Positions 1-6,362 are shown, counted from the stretch's first letter. The stretch: 7,193 nt of DNA from CAZPUI01 sp964415525 (GCA_964415525.1 CAYQAS010000169.1:1-7193), one strand, 5' to 3'. The notes: generated by a model not told the origin, from the letters alone. Numbers and translations are program-made.

Positions 1-2
1 AC

Positions 3-854
3 TTCGACGACGTGCTGGTCCGCTTCGAACGGATGATGGACTGGCTCGCCCGCGTCTACGTCAACGCCATCAACGTCATCCACTACATGCACGACAAGTA
101 TTGCTACGAGCGCATCGAGATGGCGCTGCACGATCGCGACATCCTGCGCACGATGGCCTGCGGCATCGCCGGTCTCTCCGTGGTGGCGGACAGCCTCAGT
201 GCCATCAAGCACGCCAAGGTGAAGGTCATCCGTGATGCCAGCGGCCTTGCGGTGGACTACATCGTGGAGGGCGAGTACCCCGCCTTCGGCAACAACGATG
301 ACCGCGTGGATGAGATCGCGGTGGACATCGTGCGCCGGTTCATCCGCAAGCTGCGCAACCAGAAGACCTACCGCAACGCCATGCAGACGCTCTCGGTGCT
401 CACCATCACGTCCAACGTGGTCTACGGCAAGAACACCGGCAACACGCCCTGCGGGCGCAAGCACGGCGAGCCATTTGCTCCCGGTGCGAATCCGATGCAC
501 AACCGCGACAAGAAGGGGGCCATCGCCTCCATGGCCTCAATCGCCAAGCTGCGCTACGACGATGCAGAGGACGGCATCAGCTACACGTTCTCCATCGTGC
601 CCGGCGCCCTGGGCAAGACCGATGATGAGCGGGTGGAGAACCTCGTGGAGCTGATGGATGCCTACTTCGTGCAGGACGGCCACCACATCAACGTGAACGT
701 GCTGGACCGCGACACCCTGGAGCGGGCGATGGAGCACCCGGAGGAGTATCCACAGCTCACCGTCCGCGTGTCGGGCTACGCGGTGAACTTCGTGAAGCTC
801 ACCCGGGAACAGCAGCTGGACGTGCTCAACCGCACCTTCCACGCGCGATCCTAA
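3..854 (+). CDS. pflB: Formate acetyltransferase (pyruvate formate-lyase), C-terminal part
   Basis: This is the C-terminal 283 residues of pyruvate formate-lyase, the cytosolic glycyl-radical enzyme that converts pyruvate and CoA to acetyl-CoA and formate under anoxia. The reading frame is open to the left edge, so the gene starts outside the window; the E. coli enzyme is about 760 residues, so roughly 37% is visible. Near-identical blocks to E. coli PflB, from memory, include HYMHDKY, ALHDRD, RTMACGIAGLSV, the GANPMH segment, DGISYTFSIVP and HINVNV. The glycyl-radical motif RVSGYA lies near the C-terminus; its Gly codon is at 774-776 and corresponds to E. coli Gly734. The catalytic cysteine pair would lie upstream of the window. 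The stop is TAA at 852-854, and the activase gene follows directly, which confirms the assignment. PFL rather than another glycyl-radical enzyme is supported by the residue-level match throughout. Confidence 0.97.
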   Translation, partial: FDDVLVRFERMMDWLARVYVNAINVIHYMHDKYCYERIEMALHDRDILRTMACGIAGLSVVADSLSAIKHAKVKVIRDASGLAVDYIVEGEYPAFGNNDDRVDEIAVDIVRRFIRKLRNQKTYRNAMQTLSVLTITSNVVYGKNTGNTPCGRKHGEPFAPGANPMHNRDKKGAIASMASIAKLRYDDAEDGISYTFSIVPGALGKTDDERVENLVELMDAYFVQDGHHINVNVLDRDTLERAMEHPEEYPQLTVRVSGYAVNFVKLTREQQLDVLNRTFHARS

Positions 855-876
855 TATGCTCGATGGCGCGTTCAAT

Positions 877-881
877 CGAGG
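877..881 (+). promoter_or_regulatory. Ribosome-binding site choosing the pflA start
   Basis: CGAGG sits seven bases before the ATG at 889. The upstream in-frame ATG at 856 has no purine-rich stretch in front of it, so this site favours 889 as the translation start. Confidence 0.5.
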
Positions 882-888
882 CCTGTCC

Positions 889-1629
889 ATGGACCCTTGC
901 CTGATTCCTGGGAGCGGTGCCCACGTGGCGCGGATTCACTCCCTGGAGAGCCTGGGCACCGTGGACGGCCCCGGCCTGCGCTACGTGGTCTTCTTCCAGG
1001 GCTGCGCCTACCGCTGCCTCTACTGCCACAACCCGGACACCTGGAATCCCAATGGTGGCCGGGAGGTGGCACTGGATGAGCTGATGGCGGAGATCCGCGG
1101 GGTGGCTCCGTTCATCAAGCGAAAAGGCGGCGTCACGGCTTCCGGCGGCGAACCCCTGCTCCAGGCGCCGTTCCTGTCGGCGTTCTTCCGGCAGCTCCGG
1201 CGGGACGGCTTCCACACGGCCCTGGATACGGCGGGCATGGTGAACACGCCCGAGGCCTACGAAGTGCTGGATCACACCGATCTGGTGCTGATGGATCTCA
1301 AGGGGCTGGACGACAGCCTGCACCGGAAGATGACGGGCCAGAGCCTCGAAGGGCCTCGGCGCTTCCTGCGAGAGGTGGCGGAGCGCCGCATTCCCACGTG
1401 GTTCCGTGTCGTGCTCGTGCCCGGCTACACCGATGGCGAATTGAACCTCCGGCGCATCGCCGATCTCGTCGAAGGCTTCCCCTGTGCGGAGAAGCTCGAA
1501 CTGCTGCCCTTCCATCAGATGGGCGCCTACAAGTGGGAAGCCCTCAAGCTGAGCTACACGCTGGGGGACGTTCGGGAGCCTGACGAGGCCGATCTCGCGC
1601 GGGCCCGGCGGCTGCTGCGGATGGCGTGA
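889..1629 (+). CDS. pflA: Pyruvate formate-lyase-activating enzyme (radical SAM)
   Basis: This radical-SAM enzyme uses a [4Fe-4S] cluster and S-adenosylmethionine to abstract hydrogen from the active-site glycine of PflB, switching it on under anoxia. From the ATG at 889 it has 246 residues, as in E. coli PflA. The cluster motif CxxxCxxC is CAYRCLYC, with Cys at residues 39, 43 and 46, preceded by the family block GTVDGPG. Further family blocks are GVTASGGEPLLQ, LDTAG, LMDLKG, the VPGYTD segment and ELLPFHQMGAYKW near the C-terminus. The frame is open up to an ATG at 856, two bases after the pflB stop, but that start has no ribosome-binding site. The ATG at 889 has CGAGG seven bases upstream and is preferred. 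A GTG at 925 (GGGAG ten bases upstream) would give a start closer to the E. coli N-terminus and cannot be excluded. It is probably co-transcribed with pflB. Confidence 0.95.
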   Translation: MDPCLIPGSGAHVARIHSLESLGTVDGPGLRYVVFFQGCAYRCLYCHNPDTWNPNGGREVALDELMAEIRGVAPFIKRKGGVTASGGEPLLQAPFLSAFFRQLRRDGFHTALDTAGMVNTPEAYEVLDHTDLVLMDLKGLDDSLHRKMTGQSLEGPRRFLREVAERRIPTWFRVVLVPGYTDGELNLRRIADLVEGFPCAEKLELLPFHQMGAYKWEALKLSYTLGDVREPDEADLARARRLLRMA

Positions 1630-1671
1630 CCGGGCGCCTTTCCTTGACGCGGTGGTGCTGCCCGTTCTGAG

Positions 1672-2556
1672 ATGGCTCTGGGGGAGAACAACGTGCGCGT
1701 CCTGGAGTTGTTCAGCGGGGTCGGGGGCTGGCGCTATGCGCTGGGTGATCGAGCCTCGGTGGCGGCGGCCTACGACATCAGCCCCCTGGCGAATGCCACG
1801 TACGCGCTGAATCATGGCGACCACCCCCATGCCCGCGAGTTGGCGAGCGTGGATCCGAGTCGCCTCCTGGCCCACGGGGCGGACACCTGGGCCCTGAGTC
1901 CGCCCTGTCAGCCCTTTTGCCGCATGGGGAAGGGCGAGGGGCTTGAGGATCCACGTTCACGCGCCTATTTGGCTTTCCTGCAACTCTTCGATGCGGCGCC
2001 ACCGGAGCGGCTGCTGCTGGAGAACGTCACGGGCTTTCTCGAGAGCGAGGCCTTCGAGCTGCTCGCCGCGCGGCTGCATCGCCACGGCTACCACTGGGGC
2101 ACCTGGACCCTCTGCCCCTCGCAGTTCGGAATTCCCAACCAGCGCCCCAGGAGCTACGTGGTAGCGGCGCGACAGCCACTGTCCATCGAGGCTCCGCCCG
2201 TCCTTGAACCCGACTCCTTGGCCCCCTGGCTGGATGTAGACGAGGATGCCTCGCTTTACCTTTCGGAAGAGATCCTGGCGAGACACAAGCCGGGCCTGGA
2301 TCTGGTGCGTGCGGAAGGCCACCGCACCGCCTGTTTCATCGGGGGCTACGGCCAGCGTTATGTGGGCAGCGGCTCCTTCCTCGTCACCCACATGGGCATC
2401 CGCCGCTTCTCCCACGCCGAGGTGGCGCGCCTGCTGGGGTATCCCGCCGAGTTCCGATTTCCGGAGACCCTCTCCCGGCAGGCGCGCTACAAGCTCCTCG
2501 GCAACGGACTCTCCATCCCCGTGGCGCGCTGGATTGCGCAGCGTCTTCCGGAATGA
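1672..2556 (+). CDS. Dnmt2-type cytosine-C5 methyltransferase, probably acting on tRNA
   Basis: This is a complete cytosine-C5 methyltransferase of 294 residues from ATG 1672, or 287 from GTG 1693. Visible motifs, numbered from 1672, are: I, VLELFSGVGG (10-19, SAM binding); IV, SPPCQPF with nucleophile Cys79; VI, LLLENVTGF with Glu117 and Asn118; VIII, GIPNQRPR with Arg158 and Arg160; IX, RRFSHAEVARLLGYP (244-258); and X, LLGNGLSIPVA (275-285). The target-recognition region is short (about 166-243). It carries ACFIGGYG followed by VGSGS (220-235), matching the Dnmt2/TRDMT1 signature CFTxGYG...GTGS; here the CFT threonine is isoleucine. Dnmt2 enzymes methylate tRNA anticodon-loop C38, and a Geobacter homologue is known to act on tRNA-Glu. 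tRNA rather than DNA as substrate is therefore inferred from family resemblance. No restriction endonuclease gene is adjacent. It follows pflA by 42-63 bases on the same strand and may share its transcript. An orphan DNA methyltransferase remains the alternative. Confidence 0.88.
   Translation: MALGENNVRVLELFSGVGGWRYALGDRASVAAAYDISPLANATYALNHGDHPHARELASVDPSRLLAHGADTWALSPPCQPFCRMGKGEGLEDPRSRAYLAFLQLFDAAPPERLLLENVTGFLESEAFELLAARLHRHGYHWGTWTLCPSQFGIPNQRPRSYVVAARQPLSIEAPPVLEPDSLAPWLDVDEDASLYLSEEILARHKPGLDLVRAEGHRTACFIGGYGQRYVGSGSFLVTHMGIRRFSHAEVARLLGYPAEFRFPETLSRQARYKLLGNGLSIPVARWIAQRLPE
1681..1686 (+). promoter_or_regulatory. Strong ribosome-binding site inside the annotated 5' end of the Dnmt2-like gene
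   Basis: GGGGAG lies six bases before an in-frame GTG at 1693, which would begin the protein as MRVLELFSGVGG, directly at motif I as in many C5 methyltransferases. The ATG at 1672 has only a GAG abutting it with almost no spacer. The GTG may therefore be the true start. Confidence 0.5.
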
Positions 2557-2566
2557 TCGTCGGCCT

Positions 2567-2818
2567 TCAGTCCTCGAGCTTCTCCACCACCACCGACATC
2601 TTGGCCACCACGGCGGCGATGGCGCCCACCGCGGCGAAGATCGGCAGCAGGGCGACGCCCACGAGGCCCACCGTGAGGGGAATTTCCAGGTAGGTCTTGC
2701 CTTCTTCGCTGCGCAGGATGATGCGGCGGACGTTGCCTGCGTGGATCAGTTCCTTCACCTTGGCCAGGACCTGGGCACCATCCAGCCGGAACTCTTCGGT
2801 GCGTGTGCGCTCGTTCAT
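2567..2818 (-). CDS. DUF4342-type small membrane protein
   Basis: This 83-residue protein resembles the DUF4342 family, whose function is not known to me. Residues 1-45 are hydrophilic and include the family-like stretch VLAKVKELIHAGNVRRIILR, followed by EEGKTYLEIPL. A hydrophobic stretch follows (about 48-73, rich in Val, Ala, Gly, Leu and Ile) that could form one membrane-spanning helix or a hairpin, ending in VVVEKLED. The start is secure: AGGAGG (CCTCCT at 2826-2831 on the + strand) stands seven bases before the ATG. The gene is convergent with the methyltransferase, whose stop lies ten bases from this one. The next - strand gene upstream, the acyltransferase, ends 142 bases away, so it may have its own promoter or be read through from that gene. 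The assignment rests on recalled family sequence. Confidence 0.85.
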   Translation of the reverse strand: MNERTRTEEFRLDGAQVLAKVKELIHAGNVRRIILRSEEGKTYLEIPLTVGLVGVALLPIFAAVGAIAAVVAKMSVVVEKLED

Positions 2819-2825
2819 GGGATTG

Positions 2826-2831
2826 CCTCCT
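2826..2831 (-). promoter_or_regulatory. Consensus ribosome-binding site of the DUF4342 gene
   Basis: Read on the - strand this is a full AGGAGG with a seven-base spacer to the ATG at 2818-2816. It is the best match to the anti-Shine-Dalgarno consensus in the window and suggests strong translation of this small protein. Confidence 0.7.
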
Positions 2832-2960
2832 GAAACAGGCTACGGGTGGGTTATTCGTTCGACTGGGTGGAGTCGGCCAGTGCCCTGGAGCGCTCGGTGA
2901 GTGGCGTCCTGGATGTATCCGTAGGGCATGGCGACCTCGCTGTGTTGTCGGCTTTCGAGC

Positions 2961-4064
2961 CTACGAGTCCGGCGGAGCTGGGGAGGCCTCCGGTGCAGAG
3001 ACCGGGCTGGGCGGCGGTGTCCTGCGGCCGGACGGGAGGAGCAGGCCCGTCAGCACCCGCGAATGCTTCGCCAGGGCATACAGGCCCAGTGGCACGAGCA
3101 CCCCTGCCGCCAGGGCAAAGAGGTGGATCGGCAGCGTGGGCCCAGTGCGCCGTGCCAGCAGGTAGAAGGCCATGCCCTGGCACCATCCGTGGAAGACCAG
3201 CACCAGCAGCGATCCCCTTCCTGTATATGCCAAAGCGGCGCCGAAAGGCTGGACGCGTCGGAGCAGATCGGCGAGGGACAGGCAGAGGTGGATGCCTGTG
3301 GCGGCCTTGAGGGTGGAGGGGATGAATCCACCGTAGACCCGGTCGCTGAGGTCCATGGCCTCCGGGAAGGCATGGTGAAGGCCTGTGAACACGGCCGCTG
3401 AAAAGAGGAAGGGCAGGAGTCGGAAGCGGAAGGTCTGGATGCGATCGGACAGCAGGTGTCCAGCCAGGAGAAGGGCCAGGGTGACTGGCAGAAGGTCCAG
3501 GCTCCAAGGCAGACCCACCATGGGACCGTGGGCGGGCAGATGAAAGGGCAGGGGGTGTGCGGCCAGGGGCAGGAGGGCGGCCCCGCCTCCCAGGAGAAGC
3601 AGGTCCGTTGCAGCGAGGGGCCAGGTGGGCCAGGCTCGGGTGACCTTGAGCAGTCCCAGCAGCGTGGCGCTGGACAGGAAGAGGTGGGGGAGGAACCAGA
3701 GGGGCGTCCAGGGGGCGAGGCTCGCACCGGTGCCGTATCCCATCCCCAGCAGGAAGCCGACGTGGATGGGATGGACCTGACCGTGGATGAGGATCCACTC
3801 CACCAGGCACCAGAGTCCCCATAGCCCCAGCACGACGACATAGGGCTTCAGGAGTGTGGCCGCCCGTCCTTTGAGGAAGGGGCCGACCGGCGCGCTCTCG
3901 CGCACAAAGACGCCCGCCAGCACGAAGAAGAGCGGCATGTGGAACGAGAAGATCACCCTGAAGAGCATCCCCTTTTCCGCTAGGGCCAGCCCACTGTGTC
4001 CCAGCACCACCAGGAGGATGCCCAGGCCCTTGGCGATGTCCAGGGTGGGATTGCGCGACGTCAT
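2961..4064 (-). CDS. Membrane acyltransferase, acyltransferase-3 family
   Basis: This 367-residue polytopic inner-membrane protein belongs to the acyltransferase-3 group (OafA-like; closest in feel to fucose 4-O-acetylase-type proteins), which transfers acyl groups to sugars or other envelope molecules. The N-terminal family pattern is clear: TLDIAKGLGILLVVLGHS with the conserved His23, then FSFHMPLFFVLAGVFV (41-53 and beyond). The rest is a series of about ten hydrophobic segments with short loops, ending in a Pro/Ser/Ala-rich hydrophilic tail. The frame extends to a GTG at 4082, but the ATG at 4064 overlaps the rsmH stop as ATGA, the usual form of translational coupling, so it is preferred. 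The stop is TAG. The acceptor substrate cannot be told from sequence; no polysaccharide-synthesis genes are adjacent, only rsmH upstream and the DUF4342 gene downstream. Confidence 0.85.
   Translation of the reverse strand: MTSRNPTLDIAKGLGILLVVLGHSGLALAEKGMLFRVIFSFHMPLFFVLAGVFVRESAPVGPFLKGRAATLLKPYVVVLGLWGLWCLVEWILIHGQVHPIHVGFLLGMGYGTGASLAPWTPLWFLPHLFLSSATLLGLLKVTRAWPTWPLAATDLLLLGGGAALLPLAAHPLPFHLPAHGPMVGLPWSLDLLPVTLALLLAGHLLSDRIQTFRFRLLPFLFSAAVFTGLHHAFPEAMDLSDRVYGGFIPSTLKAATGIHLCLSLADLLRRVQPFGAALAYTGRGSLLVLVFHGWCQGMAFYLLARRTGPTLPIHLFALAAGVLVPLGLYALAKHSRVLTGLLLPSGRRTPPPSPVSAPEASPAPPDS
4061..4064 (-). promoter_or_regulatory. ATGA stop-start overlap, probable translational coupling
   Basis: Read on the - strand, ATGA holds the acyltransferase ATG (4064-4062) and the rsmH TGA (4063-4061). 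A purine-rich GAGCGGG just upstream within rsmH could serve re-initiating ribosomes. This arrangement places the two genes on one mRNA. Confidence 0.7.
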
Positions 4065-5101
4065 CCCGCTCGCCGTGCCCACCGAAGTTTCGCCGGAGCT
4101 GAGCGCGGGTTGTTGCGCCGCTCCTCAGCTGAAGGCCGGATGGGCTCCGGGGCGATGGCTTCATAGAGGCCGCAGCGCAGACCCTCCTGGAAAGCTTTCT
4201 TCACGCGACGGTCCTCCCCGGAATGAAAGGTGAGGATCGCCACCCGGCCGCCTGGAGCGAGGGCTCTGGGAAGGGCCGCCATCAGCCGATCCAACACCCC
4301 GAACTCGTCATTCACGGCGATGCGCAGGGCCTGGAAGACCCGCTGGAGCGTGGCGCGGATCTCGTCAGGATCCTCGATGCCGAGTTCCATCAGCACCCCG
4401 CGCACTTGGGCGGCGAGGTCGCGGGTGGTTTCGAGGGTGCCCCGCATGGCGGTGAGCTGCGTGGCGATCTCCGTGGCGAAGGGCTCGTCCGCATTCGCCT
4501 CCAGCAGGTCTCGCAGTTGCTCCTCCCGCAGGGACTTCAGCAGGTGGGAGGCGGGCTGGCCCTTCTGGGGATTCATGCGGAGGTCCAGGGGGCCATCCAC
4601 CTTGAACGTGAAGCCCCGGGAGGGTGTATCGATCTGCATGGAGGACACGCCGAGGTCTGCCAGGATGCCGTCGAAGCCGCGCCCCAGTTCTGCGGTCACT
4701 GCGGCGAGGGCCGCAAAGTTGGTGCGGCGCACCTGGAGCACGTTCTCGCCGAATCCCAAGGCGCGCAGTCGCGCCTCGGTGCGGGGCAGTTCCAGCGGAT
4801 CCACATCCAGGCCGATCCAGCGTCCACCCGGCAACACATTCGGAAGCAGGGCCTGGGTGTGGCCGCCGTAGCCCAGGGTGGCGTCGAGCGCCCAGTCTCC
4901 TGGCTTCAGGGCGAGGGCGGTCTGGATCTCCTCCACACAGATGGGCACGTGAGTCCCGGCAGGCGTGTGGCCTCGGGCCAGGACCTTCTCCTGCTCGTCG
5001 GCATAACGCTCCGGCGCCAGCTCCTTGTATTTCTCCTCGAAGCGACGCGGGTGCGTGCCCTTGTAGCGGATGCGGCGGGGGCGGGGGGATTCGTCCGTCA
5101 T
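4061..5101 (-). CDS. rsmH: RsmH/MraW-type 16S rRNA (cytosine-N4) methyltransferase, N-terminally extended
   Basis: This 346-residue SAM-dependent methyltransferase is of the RsmH (MraW) family, which N4-methylates C1402 in the 16S rRNA decoding centre. Family motifs in order are: THVPICVEEI (50-59); the SAM-binding DATLGYGGH (73-81); GLDVDP (97-102); DGILADLGVSSMQID (144-158); RGFTFKVDGPLDLRMN (162-177); FQALRIAVNDE; and HSGEDR (293-298), where the usual form is HSLEDR. A basic N-terminal extension of about 45 residues (RYKGTHPRRFEEKYKEL at 12-28) precedes the point where E. coli RsmH begins. Canonical rsmH lies in the dcw cell-wall/division cluster between mraZ and ftsL/ftsI; none of these is present here. 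I therefore infer a divergent RsmH subfamily or a paralogue. The start ATG is the only reasonable one but lacks a clear ribosome-binding site. The stop overlaps the acyltransferase start. Confidence 0.88.
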   Translation of the reverse strand: MTDESPRPRRIRYKGTHPRRFEEKYKELAPERYADEQEKVLARGHTPAGTHVPICVEEIQTALALKPGDWALDATLGYGGHTQALLPNVLPGGRWIGLDVDPLELPRTEARLRALGFGENVLQVRRTNFAALAAVTAELGRGFDGILADLGVSSMQIDTPSRGFTFKVDGPLDLRMNPQKGQPASHLLKSLREEQLRDLLEANADEPFATEIATQLTAMRGTLETTRDLAAQVRGVLMELGIEDPDEIRATLQRVFQALRIAVNDEFGVLDRLMAALPRALAPGGRVAILTFHSGEDRRVKKAFQEGLRCGLYEAIAPEPIRPSAEERRNNPRSAPAKLRWARRAG

Positions 5102-5290
5102 GGAAACAGTGTGCGACCCACCGGGGGGAATTGCGAGGTTAGGACCCTACGCTCCTTGCGTTTATGGAGGACTGAAGCGGGCGTACCAGGGGAGACTCCC
5201 TCTTCCGTTCGCGCGTGCCCAGGCTTCGTTAACATGACTCGCTTGGCGGGATGTTCCGTTTGTGTTCGTCCGCCTTCTTCTGGAGTCTTC
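5102..5290. other. Divergent intergenic spacer between rsmH and the lipoprotein gene
   Basis: These 189 bases must contain the 5' ends of both divergent transcripts. I see no sigma-70 promoter with both boxes near consensus on either strand. Weak -10-like hexamers are TAACAT at 5230-5235 (+) and CATAAA on the - strand near 5160-5165, neither with a good -35. The perfect 11-base palindrome GGGAGACTCCC at 5190-5200 lies near the middle and could be an operator half or chance. An in-frame ATG at 5234 is a less likely lipoprotein start. Confidence 0.4.
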
Positions 5291-6325
5291 ATGGCCTTGG
5301 TTCGTATTTGGAATCTGTACCCGGTGTGCCTCGCGGCCGCCCTTTTCTCCTGCGGAGGTAAGGGATCGGTGACCGCACCGGCTTTACCGCCGGATGTCCA
5401 TGTCCTCCAGACAGAAAAAGCGGGTCTTCGCGGCTCGTTCAAGATCTGGAAGAACGGCTTGCTGACGCCCCTTTTTGAGGGGACAGCCTATGCCTCGGTA
5501 AACGCCATCACGGTTTCCGGGAGCGATGTCTACGTGGTGGGGACGGATTCGGATGGGACGAACTCCGTGGCGACGCTCTGGAAGAACAGCGTCCCCATGC
5601 TCCTCGCTCCGGGGGTTCGTCATTCCGGTGCCAATGCCGTGGCCGTCTCCGGAGGCGATGTCTATGTGGCCGGGTGGCAATCTCTGGGCGGGAGAAACGT
5701 CGTCACAATCTGGAAGAACGGGGTGGCCCAGGTGATCACGAATGGGCCCAAGAATGCTGCCGCGGAGGCCATCGCCCTGTCTGGCGGGGACGTGTATGCG
5801 GCGGGCTGGGAGGATGGGGAGAGGTTCCGGGTTGCCATGCTCTGGAAGAACGGTGTCGGCACCGCGCTCTCCGACGGGACCGCTGACGCCACAGCCTACT
5901 CCGTCGTCGTGGCGGGTGGCGAGGTCTTCGGCGCCGGTCATGAGAGGCGCAATGGGAACTGGGCGGCCCGCCTCTGGAGGAATGGCGTTCCCACTTGGCT
6001 CTCGGATGGTTGGCGCAACGCTTGGGCGCTTCAGGTGGCGGTGTCCGGGGGGGATGTCTACGCCGTGGGCACCGAATACCAGCAAGGGTTCACGGGGGCG
6101 GTCGCGAAGCTCTGGAAGAACGGCGTCGTCACCTCGCTCACCGATGGGACGAAACCGGCATCCGCATACGGTGTGGCCGTGTCGGGTGGCGATGTCTATG
6201 TCGTTGGCAATGAATTCGGAGGTGCGAACATGATCGCGAAGCTGTGGAAGAACGGCGTTGCCACATCTCTGTCTGATGGAACGATGACCGCCACCGCGGG
6301 CGCCGTCTGCGTGGTCCGGAAGTAG
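5291..6325 (+). CDS. Lipoprotein with seven-repeat predicted beta-propeller
   Basis: This is a 344-residue protein with a lipoprotein-like signal: MALVRIW, a hydrophobic stretch, then the lipobox LFSC with Cys21, followed by GGKGS. It is predicted to be lipid-anchored outside the cytoplasmic membrane. From residue 35 to the end it consists of seven repeats of about 44 residues. Each contains an [IL]W[KR]N[GS] motif (Trp at residues 53, 97, 141, 185, 229, 275, 319), often LSDGT about seven residues later, and then AVSGGDVYVAG. The N-terminal DVHVLQTEKAG matches the second half of a repeat, while the last repeat ends after its first half (GAVCVVRK). A propeller closed by both ends (velcro closure) would explain this. 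The start ATG has GGAG five bases upstream. The frame stays open to 4223, but that part is antisense to rsmH and is not coding. I do not recognise a function; ligand binding or surface display would be a guess. Confidence 0.85.
   Translation: MALVRIWNLYPVCLAAALFSCGGKGSVTAPALPPDVHVLQTEKAGLRGSFKIWKNGLLTPLFEGTAYASVNAITVSGSDVYVVGTDSDGTNSVATLWKNSVPMLLAPGVRHSGANAVAVSGGDVYVAGWQSLGGRNVVTIWKNGVAQVITNGPKNAAAEAIALSGGDVYAAGWEDGERFRVAMLWKNGVGTALSDGTADATAYSVVVAGGEVFGAGHERRNGNWAARLWRNGVPTWLSDGWRNAWALQVAVSGGDVYAVGTEYQQGFTGAVAKLWKNGVVTSLTDGTKPASAYGVAVSGGDVYVVGNEFGGANMIAKLWKNGVATSLSDGTMTATAGAVCVVRK
5393..6322 (+). repeat. Seven tandem coding repeats, 132-base period
   Basis: The Trp codons of the WKNG motif start at 5447, 5579, 5711, 5843, 5975, 6113 and 6245. 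The spacings are 132, 132, 132, 132, 138 and 132 bases. The core TGGAAGAACGG or a close variant recurs at each, so the repeats are recognisable at DNA level as well as protein level, which fits growth by internal duplication. Confidence 0.9.
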
Positions 6326-6337
6326 GACGGCGATGGT

Positions 6338-6350
6338 CCTCGGCCCGAGG
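6338..6350 (+). terminator. Small GC hairpin after the lipoprotein stop
   Basis: CCTCG and CGAGG form a perfect five-base stem around the loop GCC, twelve bases after the TAG. No T-run follows, so an intrinsic terminator is only a possibility. Confidence 0.25.
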
Positions 6351-6362
6351 GGGTCACCGCGA

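Noticed and set aside
1644..1672. TTGACG as a -35 box before the Dnmt2-like gene
   Set aside because: No -10-like hexamer lies at 16-18 bases; the expected position reads CTGAGA.
826..1875. A 349-codon - strand open frame
   Set aside because: It is antisense to pflA and the start of the Dnmt2-like gene, both well identified; the translation looks like low-information antisense sequence.
1672..2556. Part of a restriction-modification system
   Set aside because: There is no endonuclease or specificity gene on either side, and the recognition-region motif is of the Dnmt2 type.
2846..3310. A + strand open frame of 154 codons starting in the 2819-2960 spacer
   Set aside because: Most of it is antisense to the acyltransferase, with no recognisable motif; the composition is typical of a shadow frame.
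2851..4164. A 437-codon - strand open frame
   Set aside because: It lies in another frame over the acyltransferase and shows a Pro/Arg/His-rich shadow composition without domains.
4223..5290. A 356-codon open stretch in frame with and upstream of the lipoprotein
   Set aside because: It is exactly antisense to rsmH, has no signal or family resemblance, and the lipoprotein signal with its own ribosome-binding site begins at 5291. GC-rich codon use leaves such antisense frames open.
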